Below are positions 9,226 through 17,732 of a stretch of 64,000 nucleotides of DNA, one piece after another. The stretch comes from Caballeronia peredens (lineage in GTDB: Bacteria > Pseudomonadota > Gammaproteobacteria > Burkholderiales > Burkholderiaceae), in contig FCOH02000001.1 of assembly GCA_001544595.2 (NCBI GenBank), forward strand, positions 434,001 through 498,000, in the 5' to 3' direction. The position numbers and the translations under genes were made by a program. The notes below the pieces were generated by a model. The model was not told the origin of the DNA. It worked only from the letters and a program-made list of their open reading frames with translations, and searched no databases. Each line of letters opens with the position of its first letter. Position 1 is the first letter of the stretch.

Positions 9226-9453
9226 ATGACTACCTTGATGATCACCGATCTGCCCCGCGCAGACACGCTTCATCGCGAAACGATGTCCACCTTGCGCGGC
9301 GGCATCGCGTATTTGAAAAATCCGGACAGCGGACCTTCTTTCCCCGGGCTGCCGACGTCCGGGCCCATTGCCGCGATCCTGAAGGACTTTCACATCCCGC
9401 TGTCCTGGCCTTCGTCGCAAGCTCCGGCGTCGCAGGATCCGCGTCTGCTCTGA
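9226..9453 (+). CDS. small peptide with a double-glycine-type leader
   Basis: A 75-residue peptide preceded by AGGAGAC at a good distance from the ATG. Residues 1-26 look like a double-glycine leader: an acidic/amphipathic stretch ending in LHRETMSTLRGG. The 49-residue remainder is rich in Pro, Ser and Gly (it includes PSFPGLPTSGPIAAILKDF), has no cysteine and ends in DPRLL. The opening MTTLMITDLP resembles the opening MKTILVIADIP of the peptide at 49053-49265. Leaders of this type are cut after GG by C39 peptidases or related exporters; none lies nearby. A bacteriocin-like or signalling role is inference. Confidence 0.6.
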   Translation: MTTLMITDLPRADTLHRETMSTLRGGIAYLKNPDSGPSFPGLPTSGPIAAILKDFHIPLSWPSSQAPASQDPRLL

Positions 9454-9488
9454 ACGCAGCGCAATCGCCCGGACCATGTGAGTTCGTC

Positions 9489-9547
9489 TGCGTATCGCGC
9501 GCGAGCACTGCTCCGCGCACGATACGCAACGCGGAGCAGCGCTCCGC
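9489..9547. repeat. overlapping inverted repeats between convergent genes
   Basis: Three perfect stems overlap here. TGCGTATCG (9489-9497) pairs with CGATACGCA (9520-9528). CTGCTCCGCG (9508-9517) pairs with CGCGGAGCAG (9530-9539). GCGGAGC (9531-9537) pairs with GCTCCGC (9541-9547). They compete for the same bases. No T-run follows on either strand. Position between convergent ends suggests a bidirectional terminator or processing site. Confidence 0.5.
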
Positions 9548-9571
9548 CGCGCGTAGGCACGCGCGCGCCGC

Positions 9572-10618
9572 TTACTTCTCGATCTGCTGATTCCAGCGCT
9601 GATCCCACTGCGCGCGATTTGCGTTGATCGTGTCCCAATCCACGACCGTCACTTTCTTCGCGAGCGCGTTCAGGTCGCCGAGATTCTTGTCCATTTCCGG
9701 CGTCATCTTCGCCTGCGTGTTGGTGGGAATCTGCTTGCCGGCTTCGGCTGCCTTCGTCTGTGCGGGCGCGGACAGCAGGAACTGCGCGAGCTTCTGCGCG
9801 AGCGCCGGATCGGGATTGTTCTTCACGACGCACAGATCGACGAGCAACAACACCGCGCCTTCCTTGGGCGCCACGTACGCAACCGGCAAGCCCTTGTCCT
9901 TCAGATCGCCGATGGCGGTCGGCGTGAGCGGGAAGAGGCCGGCTTCGCCCGTCGTGATCATCTCCGAGAGCTTCGCCGAATTCGGGATGTATTCGACGAC
10001 GTTCGGGCCGACCGTCGTCGCCCATTTGCTGAAGCCCGGCTCGACGTTCTTTTCGCTGCCGCCGAGGAGACGGTTGATCGCGAGAAAGCCGTGCAGGCCG
10101 AACGTGCTGCTCGACGCCGACTGGAACACGACCTTGCCCTTGTACTTCGGATCGGCGAAGTCCATCCACGAAGTCGGCGGCGCCCAGCCCTTTTCCTTGA
10201 AGAGTTTCGTGTTGTAGCCGATGCCCGTCATGCCGAGTTGCACGCCCGCACCCATGTCGTCCTTCAGGCGCGCGAACGGATAGAGTTCCTTGAGCACAGG
10301 CGCATCGTCGAGTTTCTGGCACACGCCCATGCTGACGGCGCGGGCCATCACGCCGTCGTCGAGGAACGCGACGTGGATCTGCGGACTGTTGCGGTTCGCC
10401 AGCAGCTTGGCGAGCACATCCGACGACGTGCCCGGCACCACGACGACCTTCACGTTGTTGGCCTTCTCGAAGTCGGGCAGGACCTGGCTCGTGTAGGCCT
10501 TCTCCATCGGACCGCCGTTCATGCCGATATAGATCGTCTTGCTCTGCGACCAGGCGGACGACGTGACGCCGAACGCGACGAGCGCGGCGAGCGAGGTGAG
10601 GGTGCGTGACAGTTTCAT
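9572..10618 (-). CDS. ABC transporter periplasmic substrate-binding protein (family 1, spermidine/putrescine-like)
   Basis: A 348-residue extracellular solute-binding protein with a Sec signal (MKLSRTLTSLAALVAFGVTS, cleavage after about residue 24 at AWS-Q). The mature start SKTIYIGMNGGPMEK is typical of the PotD-like group binding polyamines, opines or modified amino acids. It is the last gene of the operon with two permeases, an ATPase and a three-subunit dehydrogenase. The ligand is therefore probably the dehydrogenase substrate, a nitrogen-containing compound such as an opine, N-alkyl amino acid or imino acid. The exact ligand cannot be read from sequence. Confidence 0.88.
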   Translation of the reverse strand: MKLSRTLTSLAALVAFGVTSSAWSQSKTIYIGMNGGPMEKAYTSQVLPDFEKANNVKVVVVPGTSSDVLAKLLANRNSPQIHVAFLDDGVMARAVSMGVCQKLDDAPVLKELYPFARLKDDMGAGVQLGMTGIGYNTKLFKEKGWAPPTSWMDFADPKYKGKVVFQSASSSTFGLHGFLAINRLLGGSEKNVEPGFSKWATTVGPNVVEYIPNSAKLSEMITTGEAGLFPLTPTAIGDLKDKGLPVAYVAPKEGAVLLLVDLCVVKNNPDPALAQKLAQFLLSAPAQTKAAEAGKQIPTNTQAKMTPEMDKNLGDLNALAKKVTVVDWDTINANRAQWDQRWNQQIEK

Positions 10619-10672
10619 CGTGGGTTGTCCTTGTTCTGGCGAGTGACTGGCGAGTGAGTGGCTGACGAGTGG

Positions 10673-11800
10673 TTATTGCGTCGCGGAAAGCGGCATCAAA
10701 CTGAAGCGTCCGATCGAAAACGCCTCGATCGGCGTGCTGGTTTCGCCCTGCGTGATGAGTTCGGCGAGCACTTCGCCGACGCCGGGCGCGAGCAGGAAGC
10801 CGCCGCCCGAAAAACCGAATGCATGCAGAAGACGCGGCGTCGTGCGGCTCGGCCCGATAACGGGATTGTTGTCGGGCGTCTCGCCTTCCACGCCGCTCCA
10901 CGTGCGGATCAGCAGCACATCGCGCAGGGCGGGCAGGAGCGCGCAGGCGTCGCGCATGACGGCGCGCGTGGTGGCCGTGGAAGGCTGCGCGTACTCGCCG
11001 TCGCCGTGGCCGCGCCCGCCGCCGATCACGCAGTTGCCGCGCTCGACCTGGCGCGCATAGATGCCGCCGCCGACCACGCCCAGACTGTGGCCGATGAAAA
11101 GCGGCAGCGGCTCGGTCACCCACATGTTCGGGTAGATGGGCTTCATCGGCGCTTCTTCGCCGAAGCTGCCCGCGATTCGATTCGCCCACGCGCCCGCGCT
11201 GTTGACGAGCCAGTCGCTACTGATGCGCTCGTCGCCGGCGCGCATCTGAAAGCGCGTGCCGTCGAAGACTATGTCCGCGAGTTCGGTCTGTTCGCGCACG
11301 TCGACGCCCGCGCGCCGGGCCGCCAGCGCGAAGCCCGGCGAGACGAGGCGGGGATTCGCGTGTCCGTCGCCCGGACACAGCGAGCCGCCGATCGCCGCGG
11401 GCCCGAGCCACGGATAGCGCTTGCGAAACGCCGCGCCGCTCATCACCTGCGATTCGACGCCGTATGCGCGCGCCATCGCGGACCATTGATCGAGCACGTC
11501 GAGATCGGCTTCGCGGCGCGCGAGCCGCAGATGTCCGGACACCACGAATTCGCCGTCGCTGCCGATCAGCTCCGGCAGATGGCCGAAAACGCGGCGCGCG
11601 CGCACCGCGAGCGGCAGTTGTTCCTCGGTGCGTCCCTGCGTGCGCACGCCGCCGTAGTTCACGCCGCTCGCTTGCGCGCCGCAAAAACGGCGTTCGATGA
11701 GCGCGACGCGCTTGCCTTGCTTCGCGAGGAACAGCGCCGTCGACGAACCGACGAGGCCGCCGCCCGCGATCACCACATCGTAATGGCGCGGGTCACTCAT
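10673..11800 (-). CDS. FAD-dependent oxidoreductase, DAO type, catalytic subunit of an HcnC-like dehydrogenase
   Basis: A 375-residue flavoprotein of the D-amino-acid oxidase/glycine oxidase family. The FAD-binding motif YDVVIAGGGLVGSSTALFLA is at residues 7-26, and the C-terminal GFSGGGFLLAPGVGEVLAEL is typical of the fold. It overlaps the end of the preceding subunit by eight bases. With that subunit and the ferredoxin-like protein it matches the three-part enzymes HcnABC, opine oxidases and D-hydroxyproline dehydrogenase, which oxidise C-N bonds and pass electrons to the respiratory chain. The ATG at 11800 fits the FAD motif; longer in-frame starts run into Arg/Ser-rich sequence. Confidence 0.85.
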   Translation of the reverse strand: MSDPRHYDVVIAGGGLVGSSTALFLAKQGKRVALIERRFCGAQASGVNYGGVRTQGRTEEQLPLAVRARRVFGHLPELIGSDGEFVVSGHLRLARREADLDVLDQWSAMARAYGVESQVMSGAAFRKRYPWLGPAAIGGSLCPGDGHANPRLVSPGFALAARRAGVDVREQTELADIVFDGTRFQMRAGDERISSDWLVNSAGAWANRIAGSFGEEAPMKPIYPNMWVTEPLPLFIGHSLGVVGGGIYARQVERGNCVIGGGRGHGDGEYAQPSTATTRAVMRDACALLPALRDVLLIRTWSGVEGETPDNNPVIGPSRTTPRLLHAFGFSGGGFLLAPGVGEVLAELITQGETSTPIEAFSIGRFSLMPLSATQ

Positions 11801-13205
11801 CGTGGGCTTCCTCGGGCTGCACCTGCACGCCGTCGTCGTAGAGCATCGGCGTGATCGGGATCGGCTTGATCGGCGCCTGGCTGCGCAGACGGCCGACCTC
11901 GGCGAGCGGCTTGCCGGTTTCGGCGGCGAGCAGCGCGATCGCCGCTTCACCGCACATGCGGCCCTGACAGCGTCCCATGCCGATCCGCGTGAGCGCCTTC
12001 AGGCGATTGACTTCGGTGGCGAGCCCGCTGCGGATGCACGCGCGCATCGTGCCGGCGCTGACTTCCTCGCAGCGGCAGAGGGTGAGATCGTCGGGCCAGT
12101 CTCGCGCGCCATGCTCGGGCGGGGCGAACGCCTGCTCGATGCCCGCGCGAAAGGCGGCAATGCGCGCGAGTTCGTGTTCAAGCTGTCTGGCGTCTCCCCG
12201 AGCCGCCACGCCGATGTCTTCGAGCAGCGCGAGCGCGGCGCGGCGGCCGGCGAGTTCGGCCGCGTCCGCGCCCGCGATACCCGCGCCGTCGCCCGCGAGA
12301 TAGACGTGGCTCACCGAACTGCGGCCGGCGGCGTCGCGCTCGGGCAGCCAGCAGCGATTCAGCGCGTCGAAGCGGAAGCGGCAACCGGCGAGATCCGCGA
12401 GTTGCGTTTCCGGACGCAGACCGAAGCCCATGCCGACGGCATCGCAATCGAGCGCGCGCGTTTCGCCGCCGCGCGTGCGCCAGTGGATACCGTGTACGGC
12501 ATCGTCGCCATCGATCGAAAGCAGCGTCACGCCGCGCTCGATGCGCACGCGGCGCGCCTGCAGCCAGCCGACGTAATAGAGCCCTTTGGCGAATGTCGAA
12601 GGCTGGTTCAGCATGCGCGGCGCCGCGGCGGCCTGCCGCGAGAAAGGACTCGTATCGAGCACGGCGACGACGCGCGCGCCCGCTTTCACATACTGATACG
12701 CGACGAGATAGAGCAGCGGCCCCGTGCCCGCCAGCACGACGCGCGAGCCGATTGCGCACCCTTGCGATTTCAGCGCGACCTGCGCGCCGCCGAGCGTGTA
12801 GACGCCCGCGAGCGTCCAGCCCGGCAGCGGCACGACGCGATCCGTCGCGCCGCTCGCGATGATCAGATGCGTGAACGGCACGCTCGCTTCGCGGCCGGCG
12901 TGAAGCGTGTCGAGCCGGTTCTGCTCGCACGCCCACGCGAGCGTGTCGGGGCGATAGTCGATCTTCGGCAATAGCCTGGCCATCGCGTCATGGACGGCTT
13001 CGGCTTTCTTCGCCTCGAAGCCATACAGCGCGGATTTCGTGCGCGAAAAGCCCGCATCGGCGGGCGGCTGGCGATAGATCTGCCCGCCCCAGCGCGCATT
13101 TTCATCGATGACGACGGGACGCATGCCCGCCGCCACCAGCGTCTCGGCCGCGCGAATGCCGGCGGGCCCCGCGCCGACGATCACCACGCGATGCGCGTCA
13201 TTCAT
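11793..13205 (-). CDS. NAD(P)/FAD-dependent subunit with a BFD-like [2Fe-2S] domain (HcnB-like)
   Basis: A 470-residue subunit. The N-terminus carries a dinucleotide-binding motif (VVIVGAGPAGIRAAETL, residues 6-22) and a second Rossmann motif in the middle near RVVLAGTGPL. The C-terminus has a bacterioferredoxin-associated-ferredoxin-type cluster domain with four cysteines: CRC in LTLCRCEEV, and C...C in GRCQGRMCGE. This is the B subunit layout of HcnABC, opine and D-hydroxyproline dehydrogenases. Its start overlaps the ferredoxin-like gene by four bases and its end overlaps the DAO subunit, indicating translational coupling of all three. Confidence 0.85.
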   Translation of the reverse strand: MNDAHRVVIVGAGPAGIRAAETLVAAGMRPVVIDENARWGGQIYRQPPADAGFSRTKSALYGFEAKKAEAVHDAMARLLPKIDYRPDTLAWACEQNRLDTLHAGREASVPFTHLIIASGATDRVVPLPGWTLAGVYTLGGAQVALKSQGCAIGSRVVLAGTGPLLYLVAYQYVKAGARVVAVLDTSPFSRQAAAAPRMLNQPSTFAKGLYYVGWLQARRVRIERGVTLLSIDGDDAVHGIHWRTRGGETRALDCDAVGMGFGLRPETQLADLAGCRFRFDALNRCWLPERDAAGRSSVSHVYLAGDGAGIAGADAAELAGRRAALALLEDIGVAARGDARQLEHELARIAAFRAGIEQAFAPPEHGARDWPDDLTLCRCEEVSAGTMRACIRSGLATEVNRLKALTRIGMGRCQGRMCGEAAIALLAAETGKPLAEVGRLRSQAPIKPIPITPMLYDDGVQVQPEEAHDE

Positions 13206-13525
13206 GGCGCGTTCTCCGTGACCGCAAAGTTCGTGACGATGCGCATGCCCGCTTCGATACGCGTCGAGCATGCGCGCAGGCGCTTGCCGTCTTCGCCGCG
13301 CACCCAGCAGTCCTGACACGAGCCGATCAGGCAGAAGCCCGCGCGCGGCTTGCCGCTGAATTCGCTCTGACGCACGTGACGCTGCCGCATCAGGATGGCG
13401 GTCAGAAGCGTGTCGCCCGCGAGCGCTTCTGTCGCGACGCCGTCGAGAAAGAAGGAGATGCGCGCGCGGTCCGTCTCGACGAGACGAACGAATTGCGGCG
13501 CGTGATGAGGCGTGACGATGCTCAT
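13202..13525 (-). CDS. (2Fe-2S)-binding small subunit (HcnA-like)
   Basis: A 107-residue ferredoxin-like protein with cysteines in GFCLIGSCQDCWV and a fourth in RACST, the C-x4-C-x2-C...C pattern. The region before it, DGVATEALAGDTLLTAILM, is typical of the small subunit of sarcosine-oxidase-alpha/HcnA-type enzymes. It should carry electrons within the heterotrimer made by the two genes after it. It starts 11 bases after the stop of the upstream permease, so it belongs to the same transcript. Confidence 0.85.
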   Translation of the reverse strand: MSIVTPHHAPQFVRLVETDRARISFFLDGVATEALAGDTLLTAILMRQRHVRQSEFSGKPRAGFCLIGSCQDCWVRGEDGKRLRACSTRIEAGMRIVTNFAVTENAP

Positions 13526-13536
13526 GGAATGAAAGT

Positions 13537-14331
13537 TCAGTGCTGGCCGATCAGAATGCGGTTGAGCCCATAGACGCGATCGAGAATCAGCATCGCGCCC
13601 GCGGTGATGAAAATCACCAGCGCGGAGACGGACGCCATCATCGGATCGATCGATTCGGTCGCGTACATGTACATGCGCACCGGCAGCGTGACCGTCTGCG
13701 GCGACGTGACGAACACCGACATCGTCAGTTCGTCGAAGCTGTTGATGAACGCGAGCAGCCAGCCGCCGGTGATGCCGGGCAGAATCATCGGCCAGGTGAC
13801 GCGACGAAAGGTCGTCCAGGAACTCGCGCCGAGCGACGCCGCCGCATGTTCGATGCTGCGGTCCATGCCGCTCACCGAGGCAAGCACGAGCCGCATCACA
13901 AAGGGCGTGATGACGACCATGTGCGCGAGCACCAGCCAGGCGAACGAGCCGGTTGCGCCGATCATCGCGAAGAAGCGCAGCATCGCGATGCCGAGCACGA
14001 GGCCGGGAATCACGAGCGGCGAGAGCAGCAGGCCGTTCAGGAAGCCGCGTCCGGGAAAGCGCGCGCGGCCGATGGCAAGTCCCGCCGGCAGCGCGATGAC
14101 GAGCGACAGCGTCGCCGATGCGAACGCCAGCTTCACGCTGTTGAAGAACGCCGAGATGAAGTCGGGATAATCGAGAATCGCGCGGAACCAGCGCAGCGAA
14201 AGGCCGCGCGTGGGCAGCGTCAGTGTCTCCTCGGGCGTGAACGCGACGAGTACGACGATGACGAGCGGCGCCAGTACGAACAGGATCACGATCGTATGGA
14301 ACGCCAGCGCGAGAGGACCGTTTTTGCGCAT
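13537..14331 (-). CDS. ABC transporter permease (PotC-like)
   Basis: A 264-residue inner-membrane subunit with about six helices. It carries the binding-protein-dependent permease loop (EHAAASLGASSWTTFRRVTW, about residues 160-179), which contacts the ATPase. Length and motif match the PotC/YdcV group of spermidine-type importers. It pairs with the permease at 14351-15268. Confidence 0.88.
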   Translation of the reverse strand: MRKNGPLALAFHTIVILFVLAPLVIVVLVAFTPEETLTLPTRGLSLRWFRAILDYPDFISAFFNSVKLAFASATLSLVIALPAGLAIGRARFPGRGFLNGLLLSPLVIPGLVLGIAMLRFFAMIGATGSFAWLVLAHMVVITPFVMRLVLASVSGMDRSIEHAAASLGASSWTTFRRVTWPMILPGITGGWLLAFINSFDELTMSVFVTSPQTVTLPVRMYMYATESIDPMMASVSALVIFITAGAMLILDRVYGLNRILIGQH

Positions 14332-14350
14332 GATGGATAGTCCTTGGCCC

Positions 14351-15268
14351 TTAGCCCATGCTGCGCGCGTAGCGCCGTTCGAGCACGCGGTAGTAGGTCA
14401 GCATCACCACCAGATTGGCGATGAGCAGCAGCACCGCGATGGTGGCGCCGAGCGGCCAGTTCATCGAGCTCAGGAACTGGTCGTAGACGGTCGTGGCGGC
14501 CACTTTCAGACGCCGCCCGCCGAGCAGGCCGGGAATGGCGAACGCGCTCGCGGACAGGCCGAACACCATCAGGCTGCCCGAGAGAATGCCCGGCATCAGT
14601 TGCGGCAACACGATGCGCCGCAACGTCACGGCGGGCGACGCCATCAGCGAGAGCGCGGCGTTTTCCGTCTGCGGATCGAGGCGTTGCAGCGCGGTCCAGA
14701 CCGGAATCACCATGAACGGCAGCATCACGTGCACGAGCGCGATGACGATCGCGAAGTTCGTATAAAGCAACTTGTACGGACCCATGCCGAACACGCCGAA
14801 CAGCTGGTTCACCAGCCCGTTCACGTTGAGCAGCATGCTCCAGCCGAACGCGCGCACGACCACCGACACGAGCAGCGGCGCGAGGATCACCAGCAGAAAG
14901 ACGGAGCGCCACGGATCGCCCATGCGCGAAAGGATGTACGCCTCGGGCGTGCCGATCACGACGCACAACAACGTCACCAGCGCGGCGATGCCGAAGGTGC
15001 GCAGAAAGATCGTGTGGAAGTATTCCGAGCCGAGCACTTCGGCGTAGTTGTGCAGATCGAAAGCCGCAACCGGTCCGACCGACGGATCGAAGCGATAGAC
15101 CGTCAGCGCGAGCGTCATCGCGAGCGGCACGATGACCAGCACGGAAAAGAGCAGCAGCGCGGGCGCGCTCATCATCCATAGAGGCAGATAGGCGTGCCAG
15201 GGCGCGCGACGCGTGCTGTTCGCATCCGCGTTCACGGCAGGTTCGGCGGAGCGCAGCGTGCTATCCAC
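14351..15268 (-). CDS. ABC transporter permease (PotB-like)
   Basis: A 305-residue inner-membrane subunit whose coupling loop is visible as ENAALSLMASPAVTLRRIVL. It starts with GTG at 15268, preceded by AGGAGA, and overlaps the ATPase gene by eight bases. The N-terminal 30 residues are polar, as in PotB-type permeases. It forms the transmembrane pair with the following gene. Confidence 0.87.
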   Translation of the reverse strand: MDSTLRSAEPAVNADANSTRRAPWHAYLPLWMMSAPALLLFSVLVIVPLAMTLALTVYRFDPSVGPVAAFDLHNYAEVLGSEYFHTIFLRTFGIAALVTLLCVVIGTPEAYILSRMGDPWRSVFLLVILAPLLVSVVVRAFGWSMLLNVNGLVNQLFGVFGMGPYKLLYTNFAIVIALVHVMLPFMVIPVWTALQRLDPQTENAALSLMASPAVTLRRIVLPQLMPGILSGSLMVFGLSASAFAIPGLLGGRRLKVAATTVYDQFLSSMNWPLGATIAVLLLIANLVVMLTYYRVLERRYARSMG

Positions 15269-16352
15269 GGGCGGTCTCCTGCTGAATGAAGCGAATCGAT
15301 TCCGTGTTCCAGTCGATGCCCACCTGCGCGCCTTCTTCGAGCGGTTCGTCGCCGTGATTCTGGCAGCAGACGAGCATCTCGCCCGCGCGGCTGTCGAGCC
15401 GGTAAAGCCACTGGCTGCCGAGGAAAAAACGGCTCGTCACGCGGCCCGGCAGACGGCCGCTGCCCGCCGCGCCGAGCTTCAGCTTTTCCGGGCGGATGCA
15501 CACGGTGACCGCATCGCCGACGCCAATAGCGCGCTCGCGCTCGGGCAATTGCGAGGTCGAGCCGGTTTCCGCGAGCTCGTGGCCGAGATCGATGCGAATG
15601 GCGTCGCCCTCACGCGCGACGATCGTGCCGTGCAACATGTTGGCCTTGCCGATGAACTGCGACACGAAGCTCGTCTCGGGCCGTTCGTACGCGCGATAGG
15701 GCGTATCGACCTGCGTGATGCGGCCCGCTTCCATCACGACGACGCGATCGCTGATCGACAGCGCTTCGGACTGATCGTGCGTGACCATGATCGTCGTCGT
15801 GCCGATCTTGCGCTGAATGCCTCGCAGCTCGAACTGCATCTCCTCGCGCAGCTTCGCGTCGAGATTCGACATCGGCTCGTCGAGCAGCAACACGGGCGGC
15901 GCGATCACGATCGCGCGGGCGATCGCCACGCGCTGCCGCTGACCGCCCGACAACTCGCGCGGAAAACGCTGCGCGAATTTGTCCAGACGCACGAGCGACA
16001 GCGCCTCGCGCACGCGATCGCGGCGCTCGCGCTTGTCGATGCCGCGCATCTCGAGGCCGAAGCTCACGTTCTGCTCGACGCTCATGTGCGGAAACAGCGC
16101 GTAGCTCTGAAACACGATGCCGAGGCCACGCCGGTTCGGCCGCATGTGCGTGATGTCGCGGCCGTCGAGCATGATGCGGCCGCGCGTGGTTTCGATGAAG
16201 CCGGCGATCATCTGCAAGGTCGTGGTCTTGCCGCAACCCGACGGCCCGAGCAGCGACACGAACTCGCCTTTCTCGACGGAGAGATTGACGTCGGCGACGG
16301 CTTGCAGATCGCCGAACGATTTCGACAGATCCGTCAGAGTGAGAAACGACAT
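15261..16352 (-). CDS. ABC transporter ATP-binding protein (PotA-like)
   Basis: A 363-residue ATPase with Walker A GPSGCGKTT near residue 37, signature LSGGQRQRVAIARA, Walker B VLLLDEPMSNLDA and the switch His in TIMVTHDQSEA. The C-terminal TOBE-like domain fits the MalK/PotA class. It is the first gene of the seven-gene operon: ATPase, two permeases, three dehydrogenase subunits, binding protein. The operon is divergent from the IclR regulator at 16650, with repeated boxes between them. Confidence 0.9.
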   Translation of the reverse strand: MSFLTLTDLSKSFGDLQAVADVNLSVEKGEFVSLLGPSGCGKTTTLQMIAGFIETTRGRIMLDGRDITHMRPNRRGLGIVFQSYALFPHMSVEQNVSFGLEMRGIDKRERRDRVREALSLVRLDKFAQRFPRELSGGQRQRVAIARAIVIAPPVLLLDEPMSNLDAKLREEMQFELRGIQRKIGTTTIMVTHDQSEALSISDRVVVMEAGRITQVDTPYRAYERPETSFVSQFIGKANMLHGTIVAREGDAIRIDLGHELAETGSTSQLPERERAIGVGDAVTVCIRPEKLKLGAAGSGRLPGRVTSRFFLGSQWLYRLDSRAGEMLVCCQNHGDEPLEEGAQVGIDWNTESIRFIQQETARG

Positions 16353-16446
16353 GGCCTGCCCCTTCGGCGCGTCGAGGCGCCGGCTGCGTCCGACTGTTTT
16401 CGATGCACCGACTCTAGCTAGCCATATTTCCTTGCGTCAATTGCAA

Positions 16447-16494
16447 ATTCCATTCAATGATTAGAATATGCTTCATGATTCCGTTTAACGGAAT
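16447..16494. promoter_or_regulatory. tandem candidate IclR boxes upstream of the ABC/dehydrogenase operon
   Basis: ATTCCGTTTAACGGAAT at 16478-16494 is a perfect palindrome with 7-base arms. ATTCCATTCAATGATTA at 16447-16463 is a degenerate copy exactly 31 bases (about three helical turns) away. Both lie upstream of the ATPase start. A third copy overlaps the regulator's own start region. Confidence 0.6.
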
Positions 16495-16619
16495 ATTTGC
16501 TCGGATCGCACGCCGGATATTTCGTTGAGCGCGATTTGGGTAATCCCTGATTTCTGCGCACATTGTGCGACGCACTGACATCGTGTCGAATAGTGTCGTG
16601 TACGCGCATCATCGCGGAG

Positions 16620-16636
16620 ATTCCGCTCAATGGAAT
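16620..16636. promoter_or_regulatory. third candidate IclR box at the regulator start
   Basis: ATTCCGCTCAATGGAAT shares ATTCC and GGAAT arms with the palindrome at 16478-16494. It lies just before the preferred ATG at 16650 and includes the alternative ATG at 16635, as expected for autoregulation. Confidence 0.5.
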
Positions 16637-16649
16637 GATCGAGACGAGA

Positions 16650-17525
16650 ATGAAGGCATCGGACAAAGAAAATGGAACCGCAGCGGCGGATGCGCCCGGC
16701 GCCGGCATGCTGCAACGCGCGTTCGCCGTGATTCGCGCGCTCGGCGACGATCAGGCCGAGGGCAGCCGCGTCACCGCGCTGGCCAAGGCGGTCGGGCTCA
16801 CGCAGGCCACGGTGCATCGCATTCTTCATGCGCTGATCGCAGAAGGCATCGTCGAGCAGGACGAGGGCAGCAAGCGCTATCGGCTGAGCGTCGAGTTCTT
16901 CTCGCTGGCCGCGCAGGCAGGCAATCCGAGCGGCATGCGCACGCTGTGCCGGCCCGCGTTGCTCAGGCTCTGCGCGAGCCTCGGCGACACCATCTTCCTG
17001 CTCGTGAAGAGCAGCTTCGATGCTGTGTGCCTCGACATGTGCGAGGGCCCGTTTCCGATCCGCTCGTTCACCGGCGACGTAGGCGGACGCGTTGCGTTGG
17101 GCGTGGGGCAGGGCAGCCTCGCCATTCTCGCGTTTCAGCCGGAAGCCGAGCGCGAAGAGATCATCCGCTACAACGTGCCGCGTCTGCACAGCTATGGCGT
17201 GTTCGACGAAGTCTATTTGCGCACCGAGATCGAACGGGTGCGCGTGCAGGGCTATGCGGGCCGCAACAGCGGTCTGATCGATGGGATGGCGGGCGTCGCG
17301 GTGCCGATTCTCGATCGGGCGGGACATGCGGTCGGCGCATTGAGTGTCGGTACGCTGTCGACGCGCCTCGGCGAAGATCGCTTGCCGATGGTCGTCGAAC
17401 TGCTCAGGCGTCAGGCGGAGACGCTCGGCCCGCAGATCAATCCGTTCGATGTGGCCGTGCGTCGTCCGGTCCATGGCCTCACGCGCGCGATGGCCACCAC
17501 GCCGCTGACCGGCCCGCCGCAATAG
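16650..17525 (+). CDS. IclR-family transcriptional regulator
   Basis: A 291-residue regulator. The N-terminal winged helix includes SRVTALAKAVGLTQATVHRI and the linker SKRYRLSVEFFSLA. The C-terminal effector domain has the family's GVAVPILDRAGHAVGALSVG. The ATG at 16650 is chosen with GAGACGAGA before it; ATG 16635 in the same frame is possible. It is divergent from the ABC/dehydrogenase operon and probably controls it in response to the imported compound. IclR proteins bind short palindromes like those at 16447-16636. Confidence 0.88.
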   Translation: MKASDKENGTAAADAPGAGMLQRAFAVIRALGDDQAEGSRVTALAKAVGLTQATVHRILHALIAEGIVEQDEGSKRYRLSVEFFSLAAQAGNPSGMRTLCRPALLRLCASLGDTIFLLVKSSFDAVCLDMCEGPFPIRSFTGDVGGRVALGVGQGSLAILAFQPEAEREEIIRYNVPRLHSYGVFDEVYLRTEIERVRVQGYAGRNSGLIDGMAGVAVPILDRAGHAVGALSVGTLSTRLGEDRLPMVVELLRRQAETLGPQINPFDVAVRRPVHGLTRAMATTPLTGPPQ

Positions 17526-17732
17526 CCGCTCGACACGGCCGTCGCGCGTTCCTGCCGATAGCGATTGTTGCCGCGAGGACAACACGGCGAACGGCCGCGC
17601 GCGACTACCGTGGACTGCGGCTCGCACGTACGATCGTCGGGGCTTATCTACGTCCGTCCTTTCGCGCAATGGATCGCGAAGCGCGTCGCTCGTGACTCGA
17701 GGACGTCGGGCGTTTCTCATGGAACTTCCAGC

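Noticed and set aside
9489-9539. H-type pseudoknot from the first two interlocking stems
   Set aside because: The last connecting loop would be one base across a nine-pair stem, too short to form; alternative stems are more likely.
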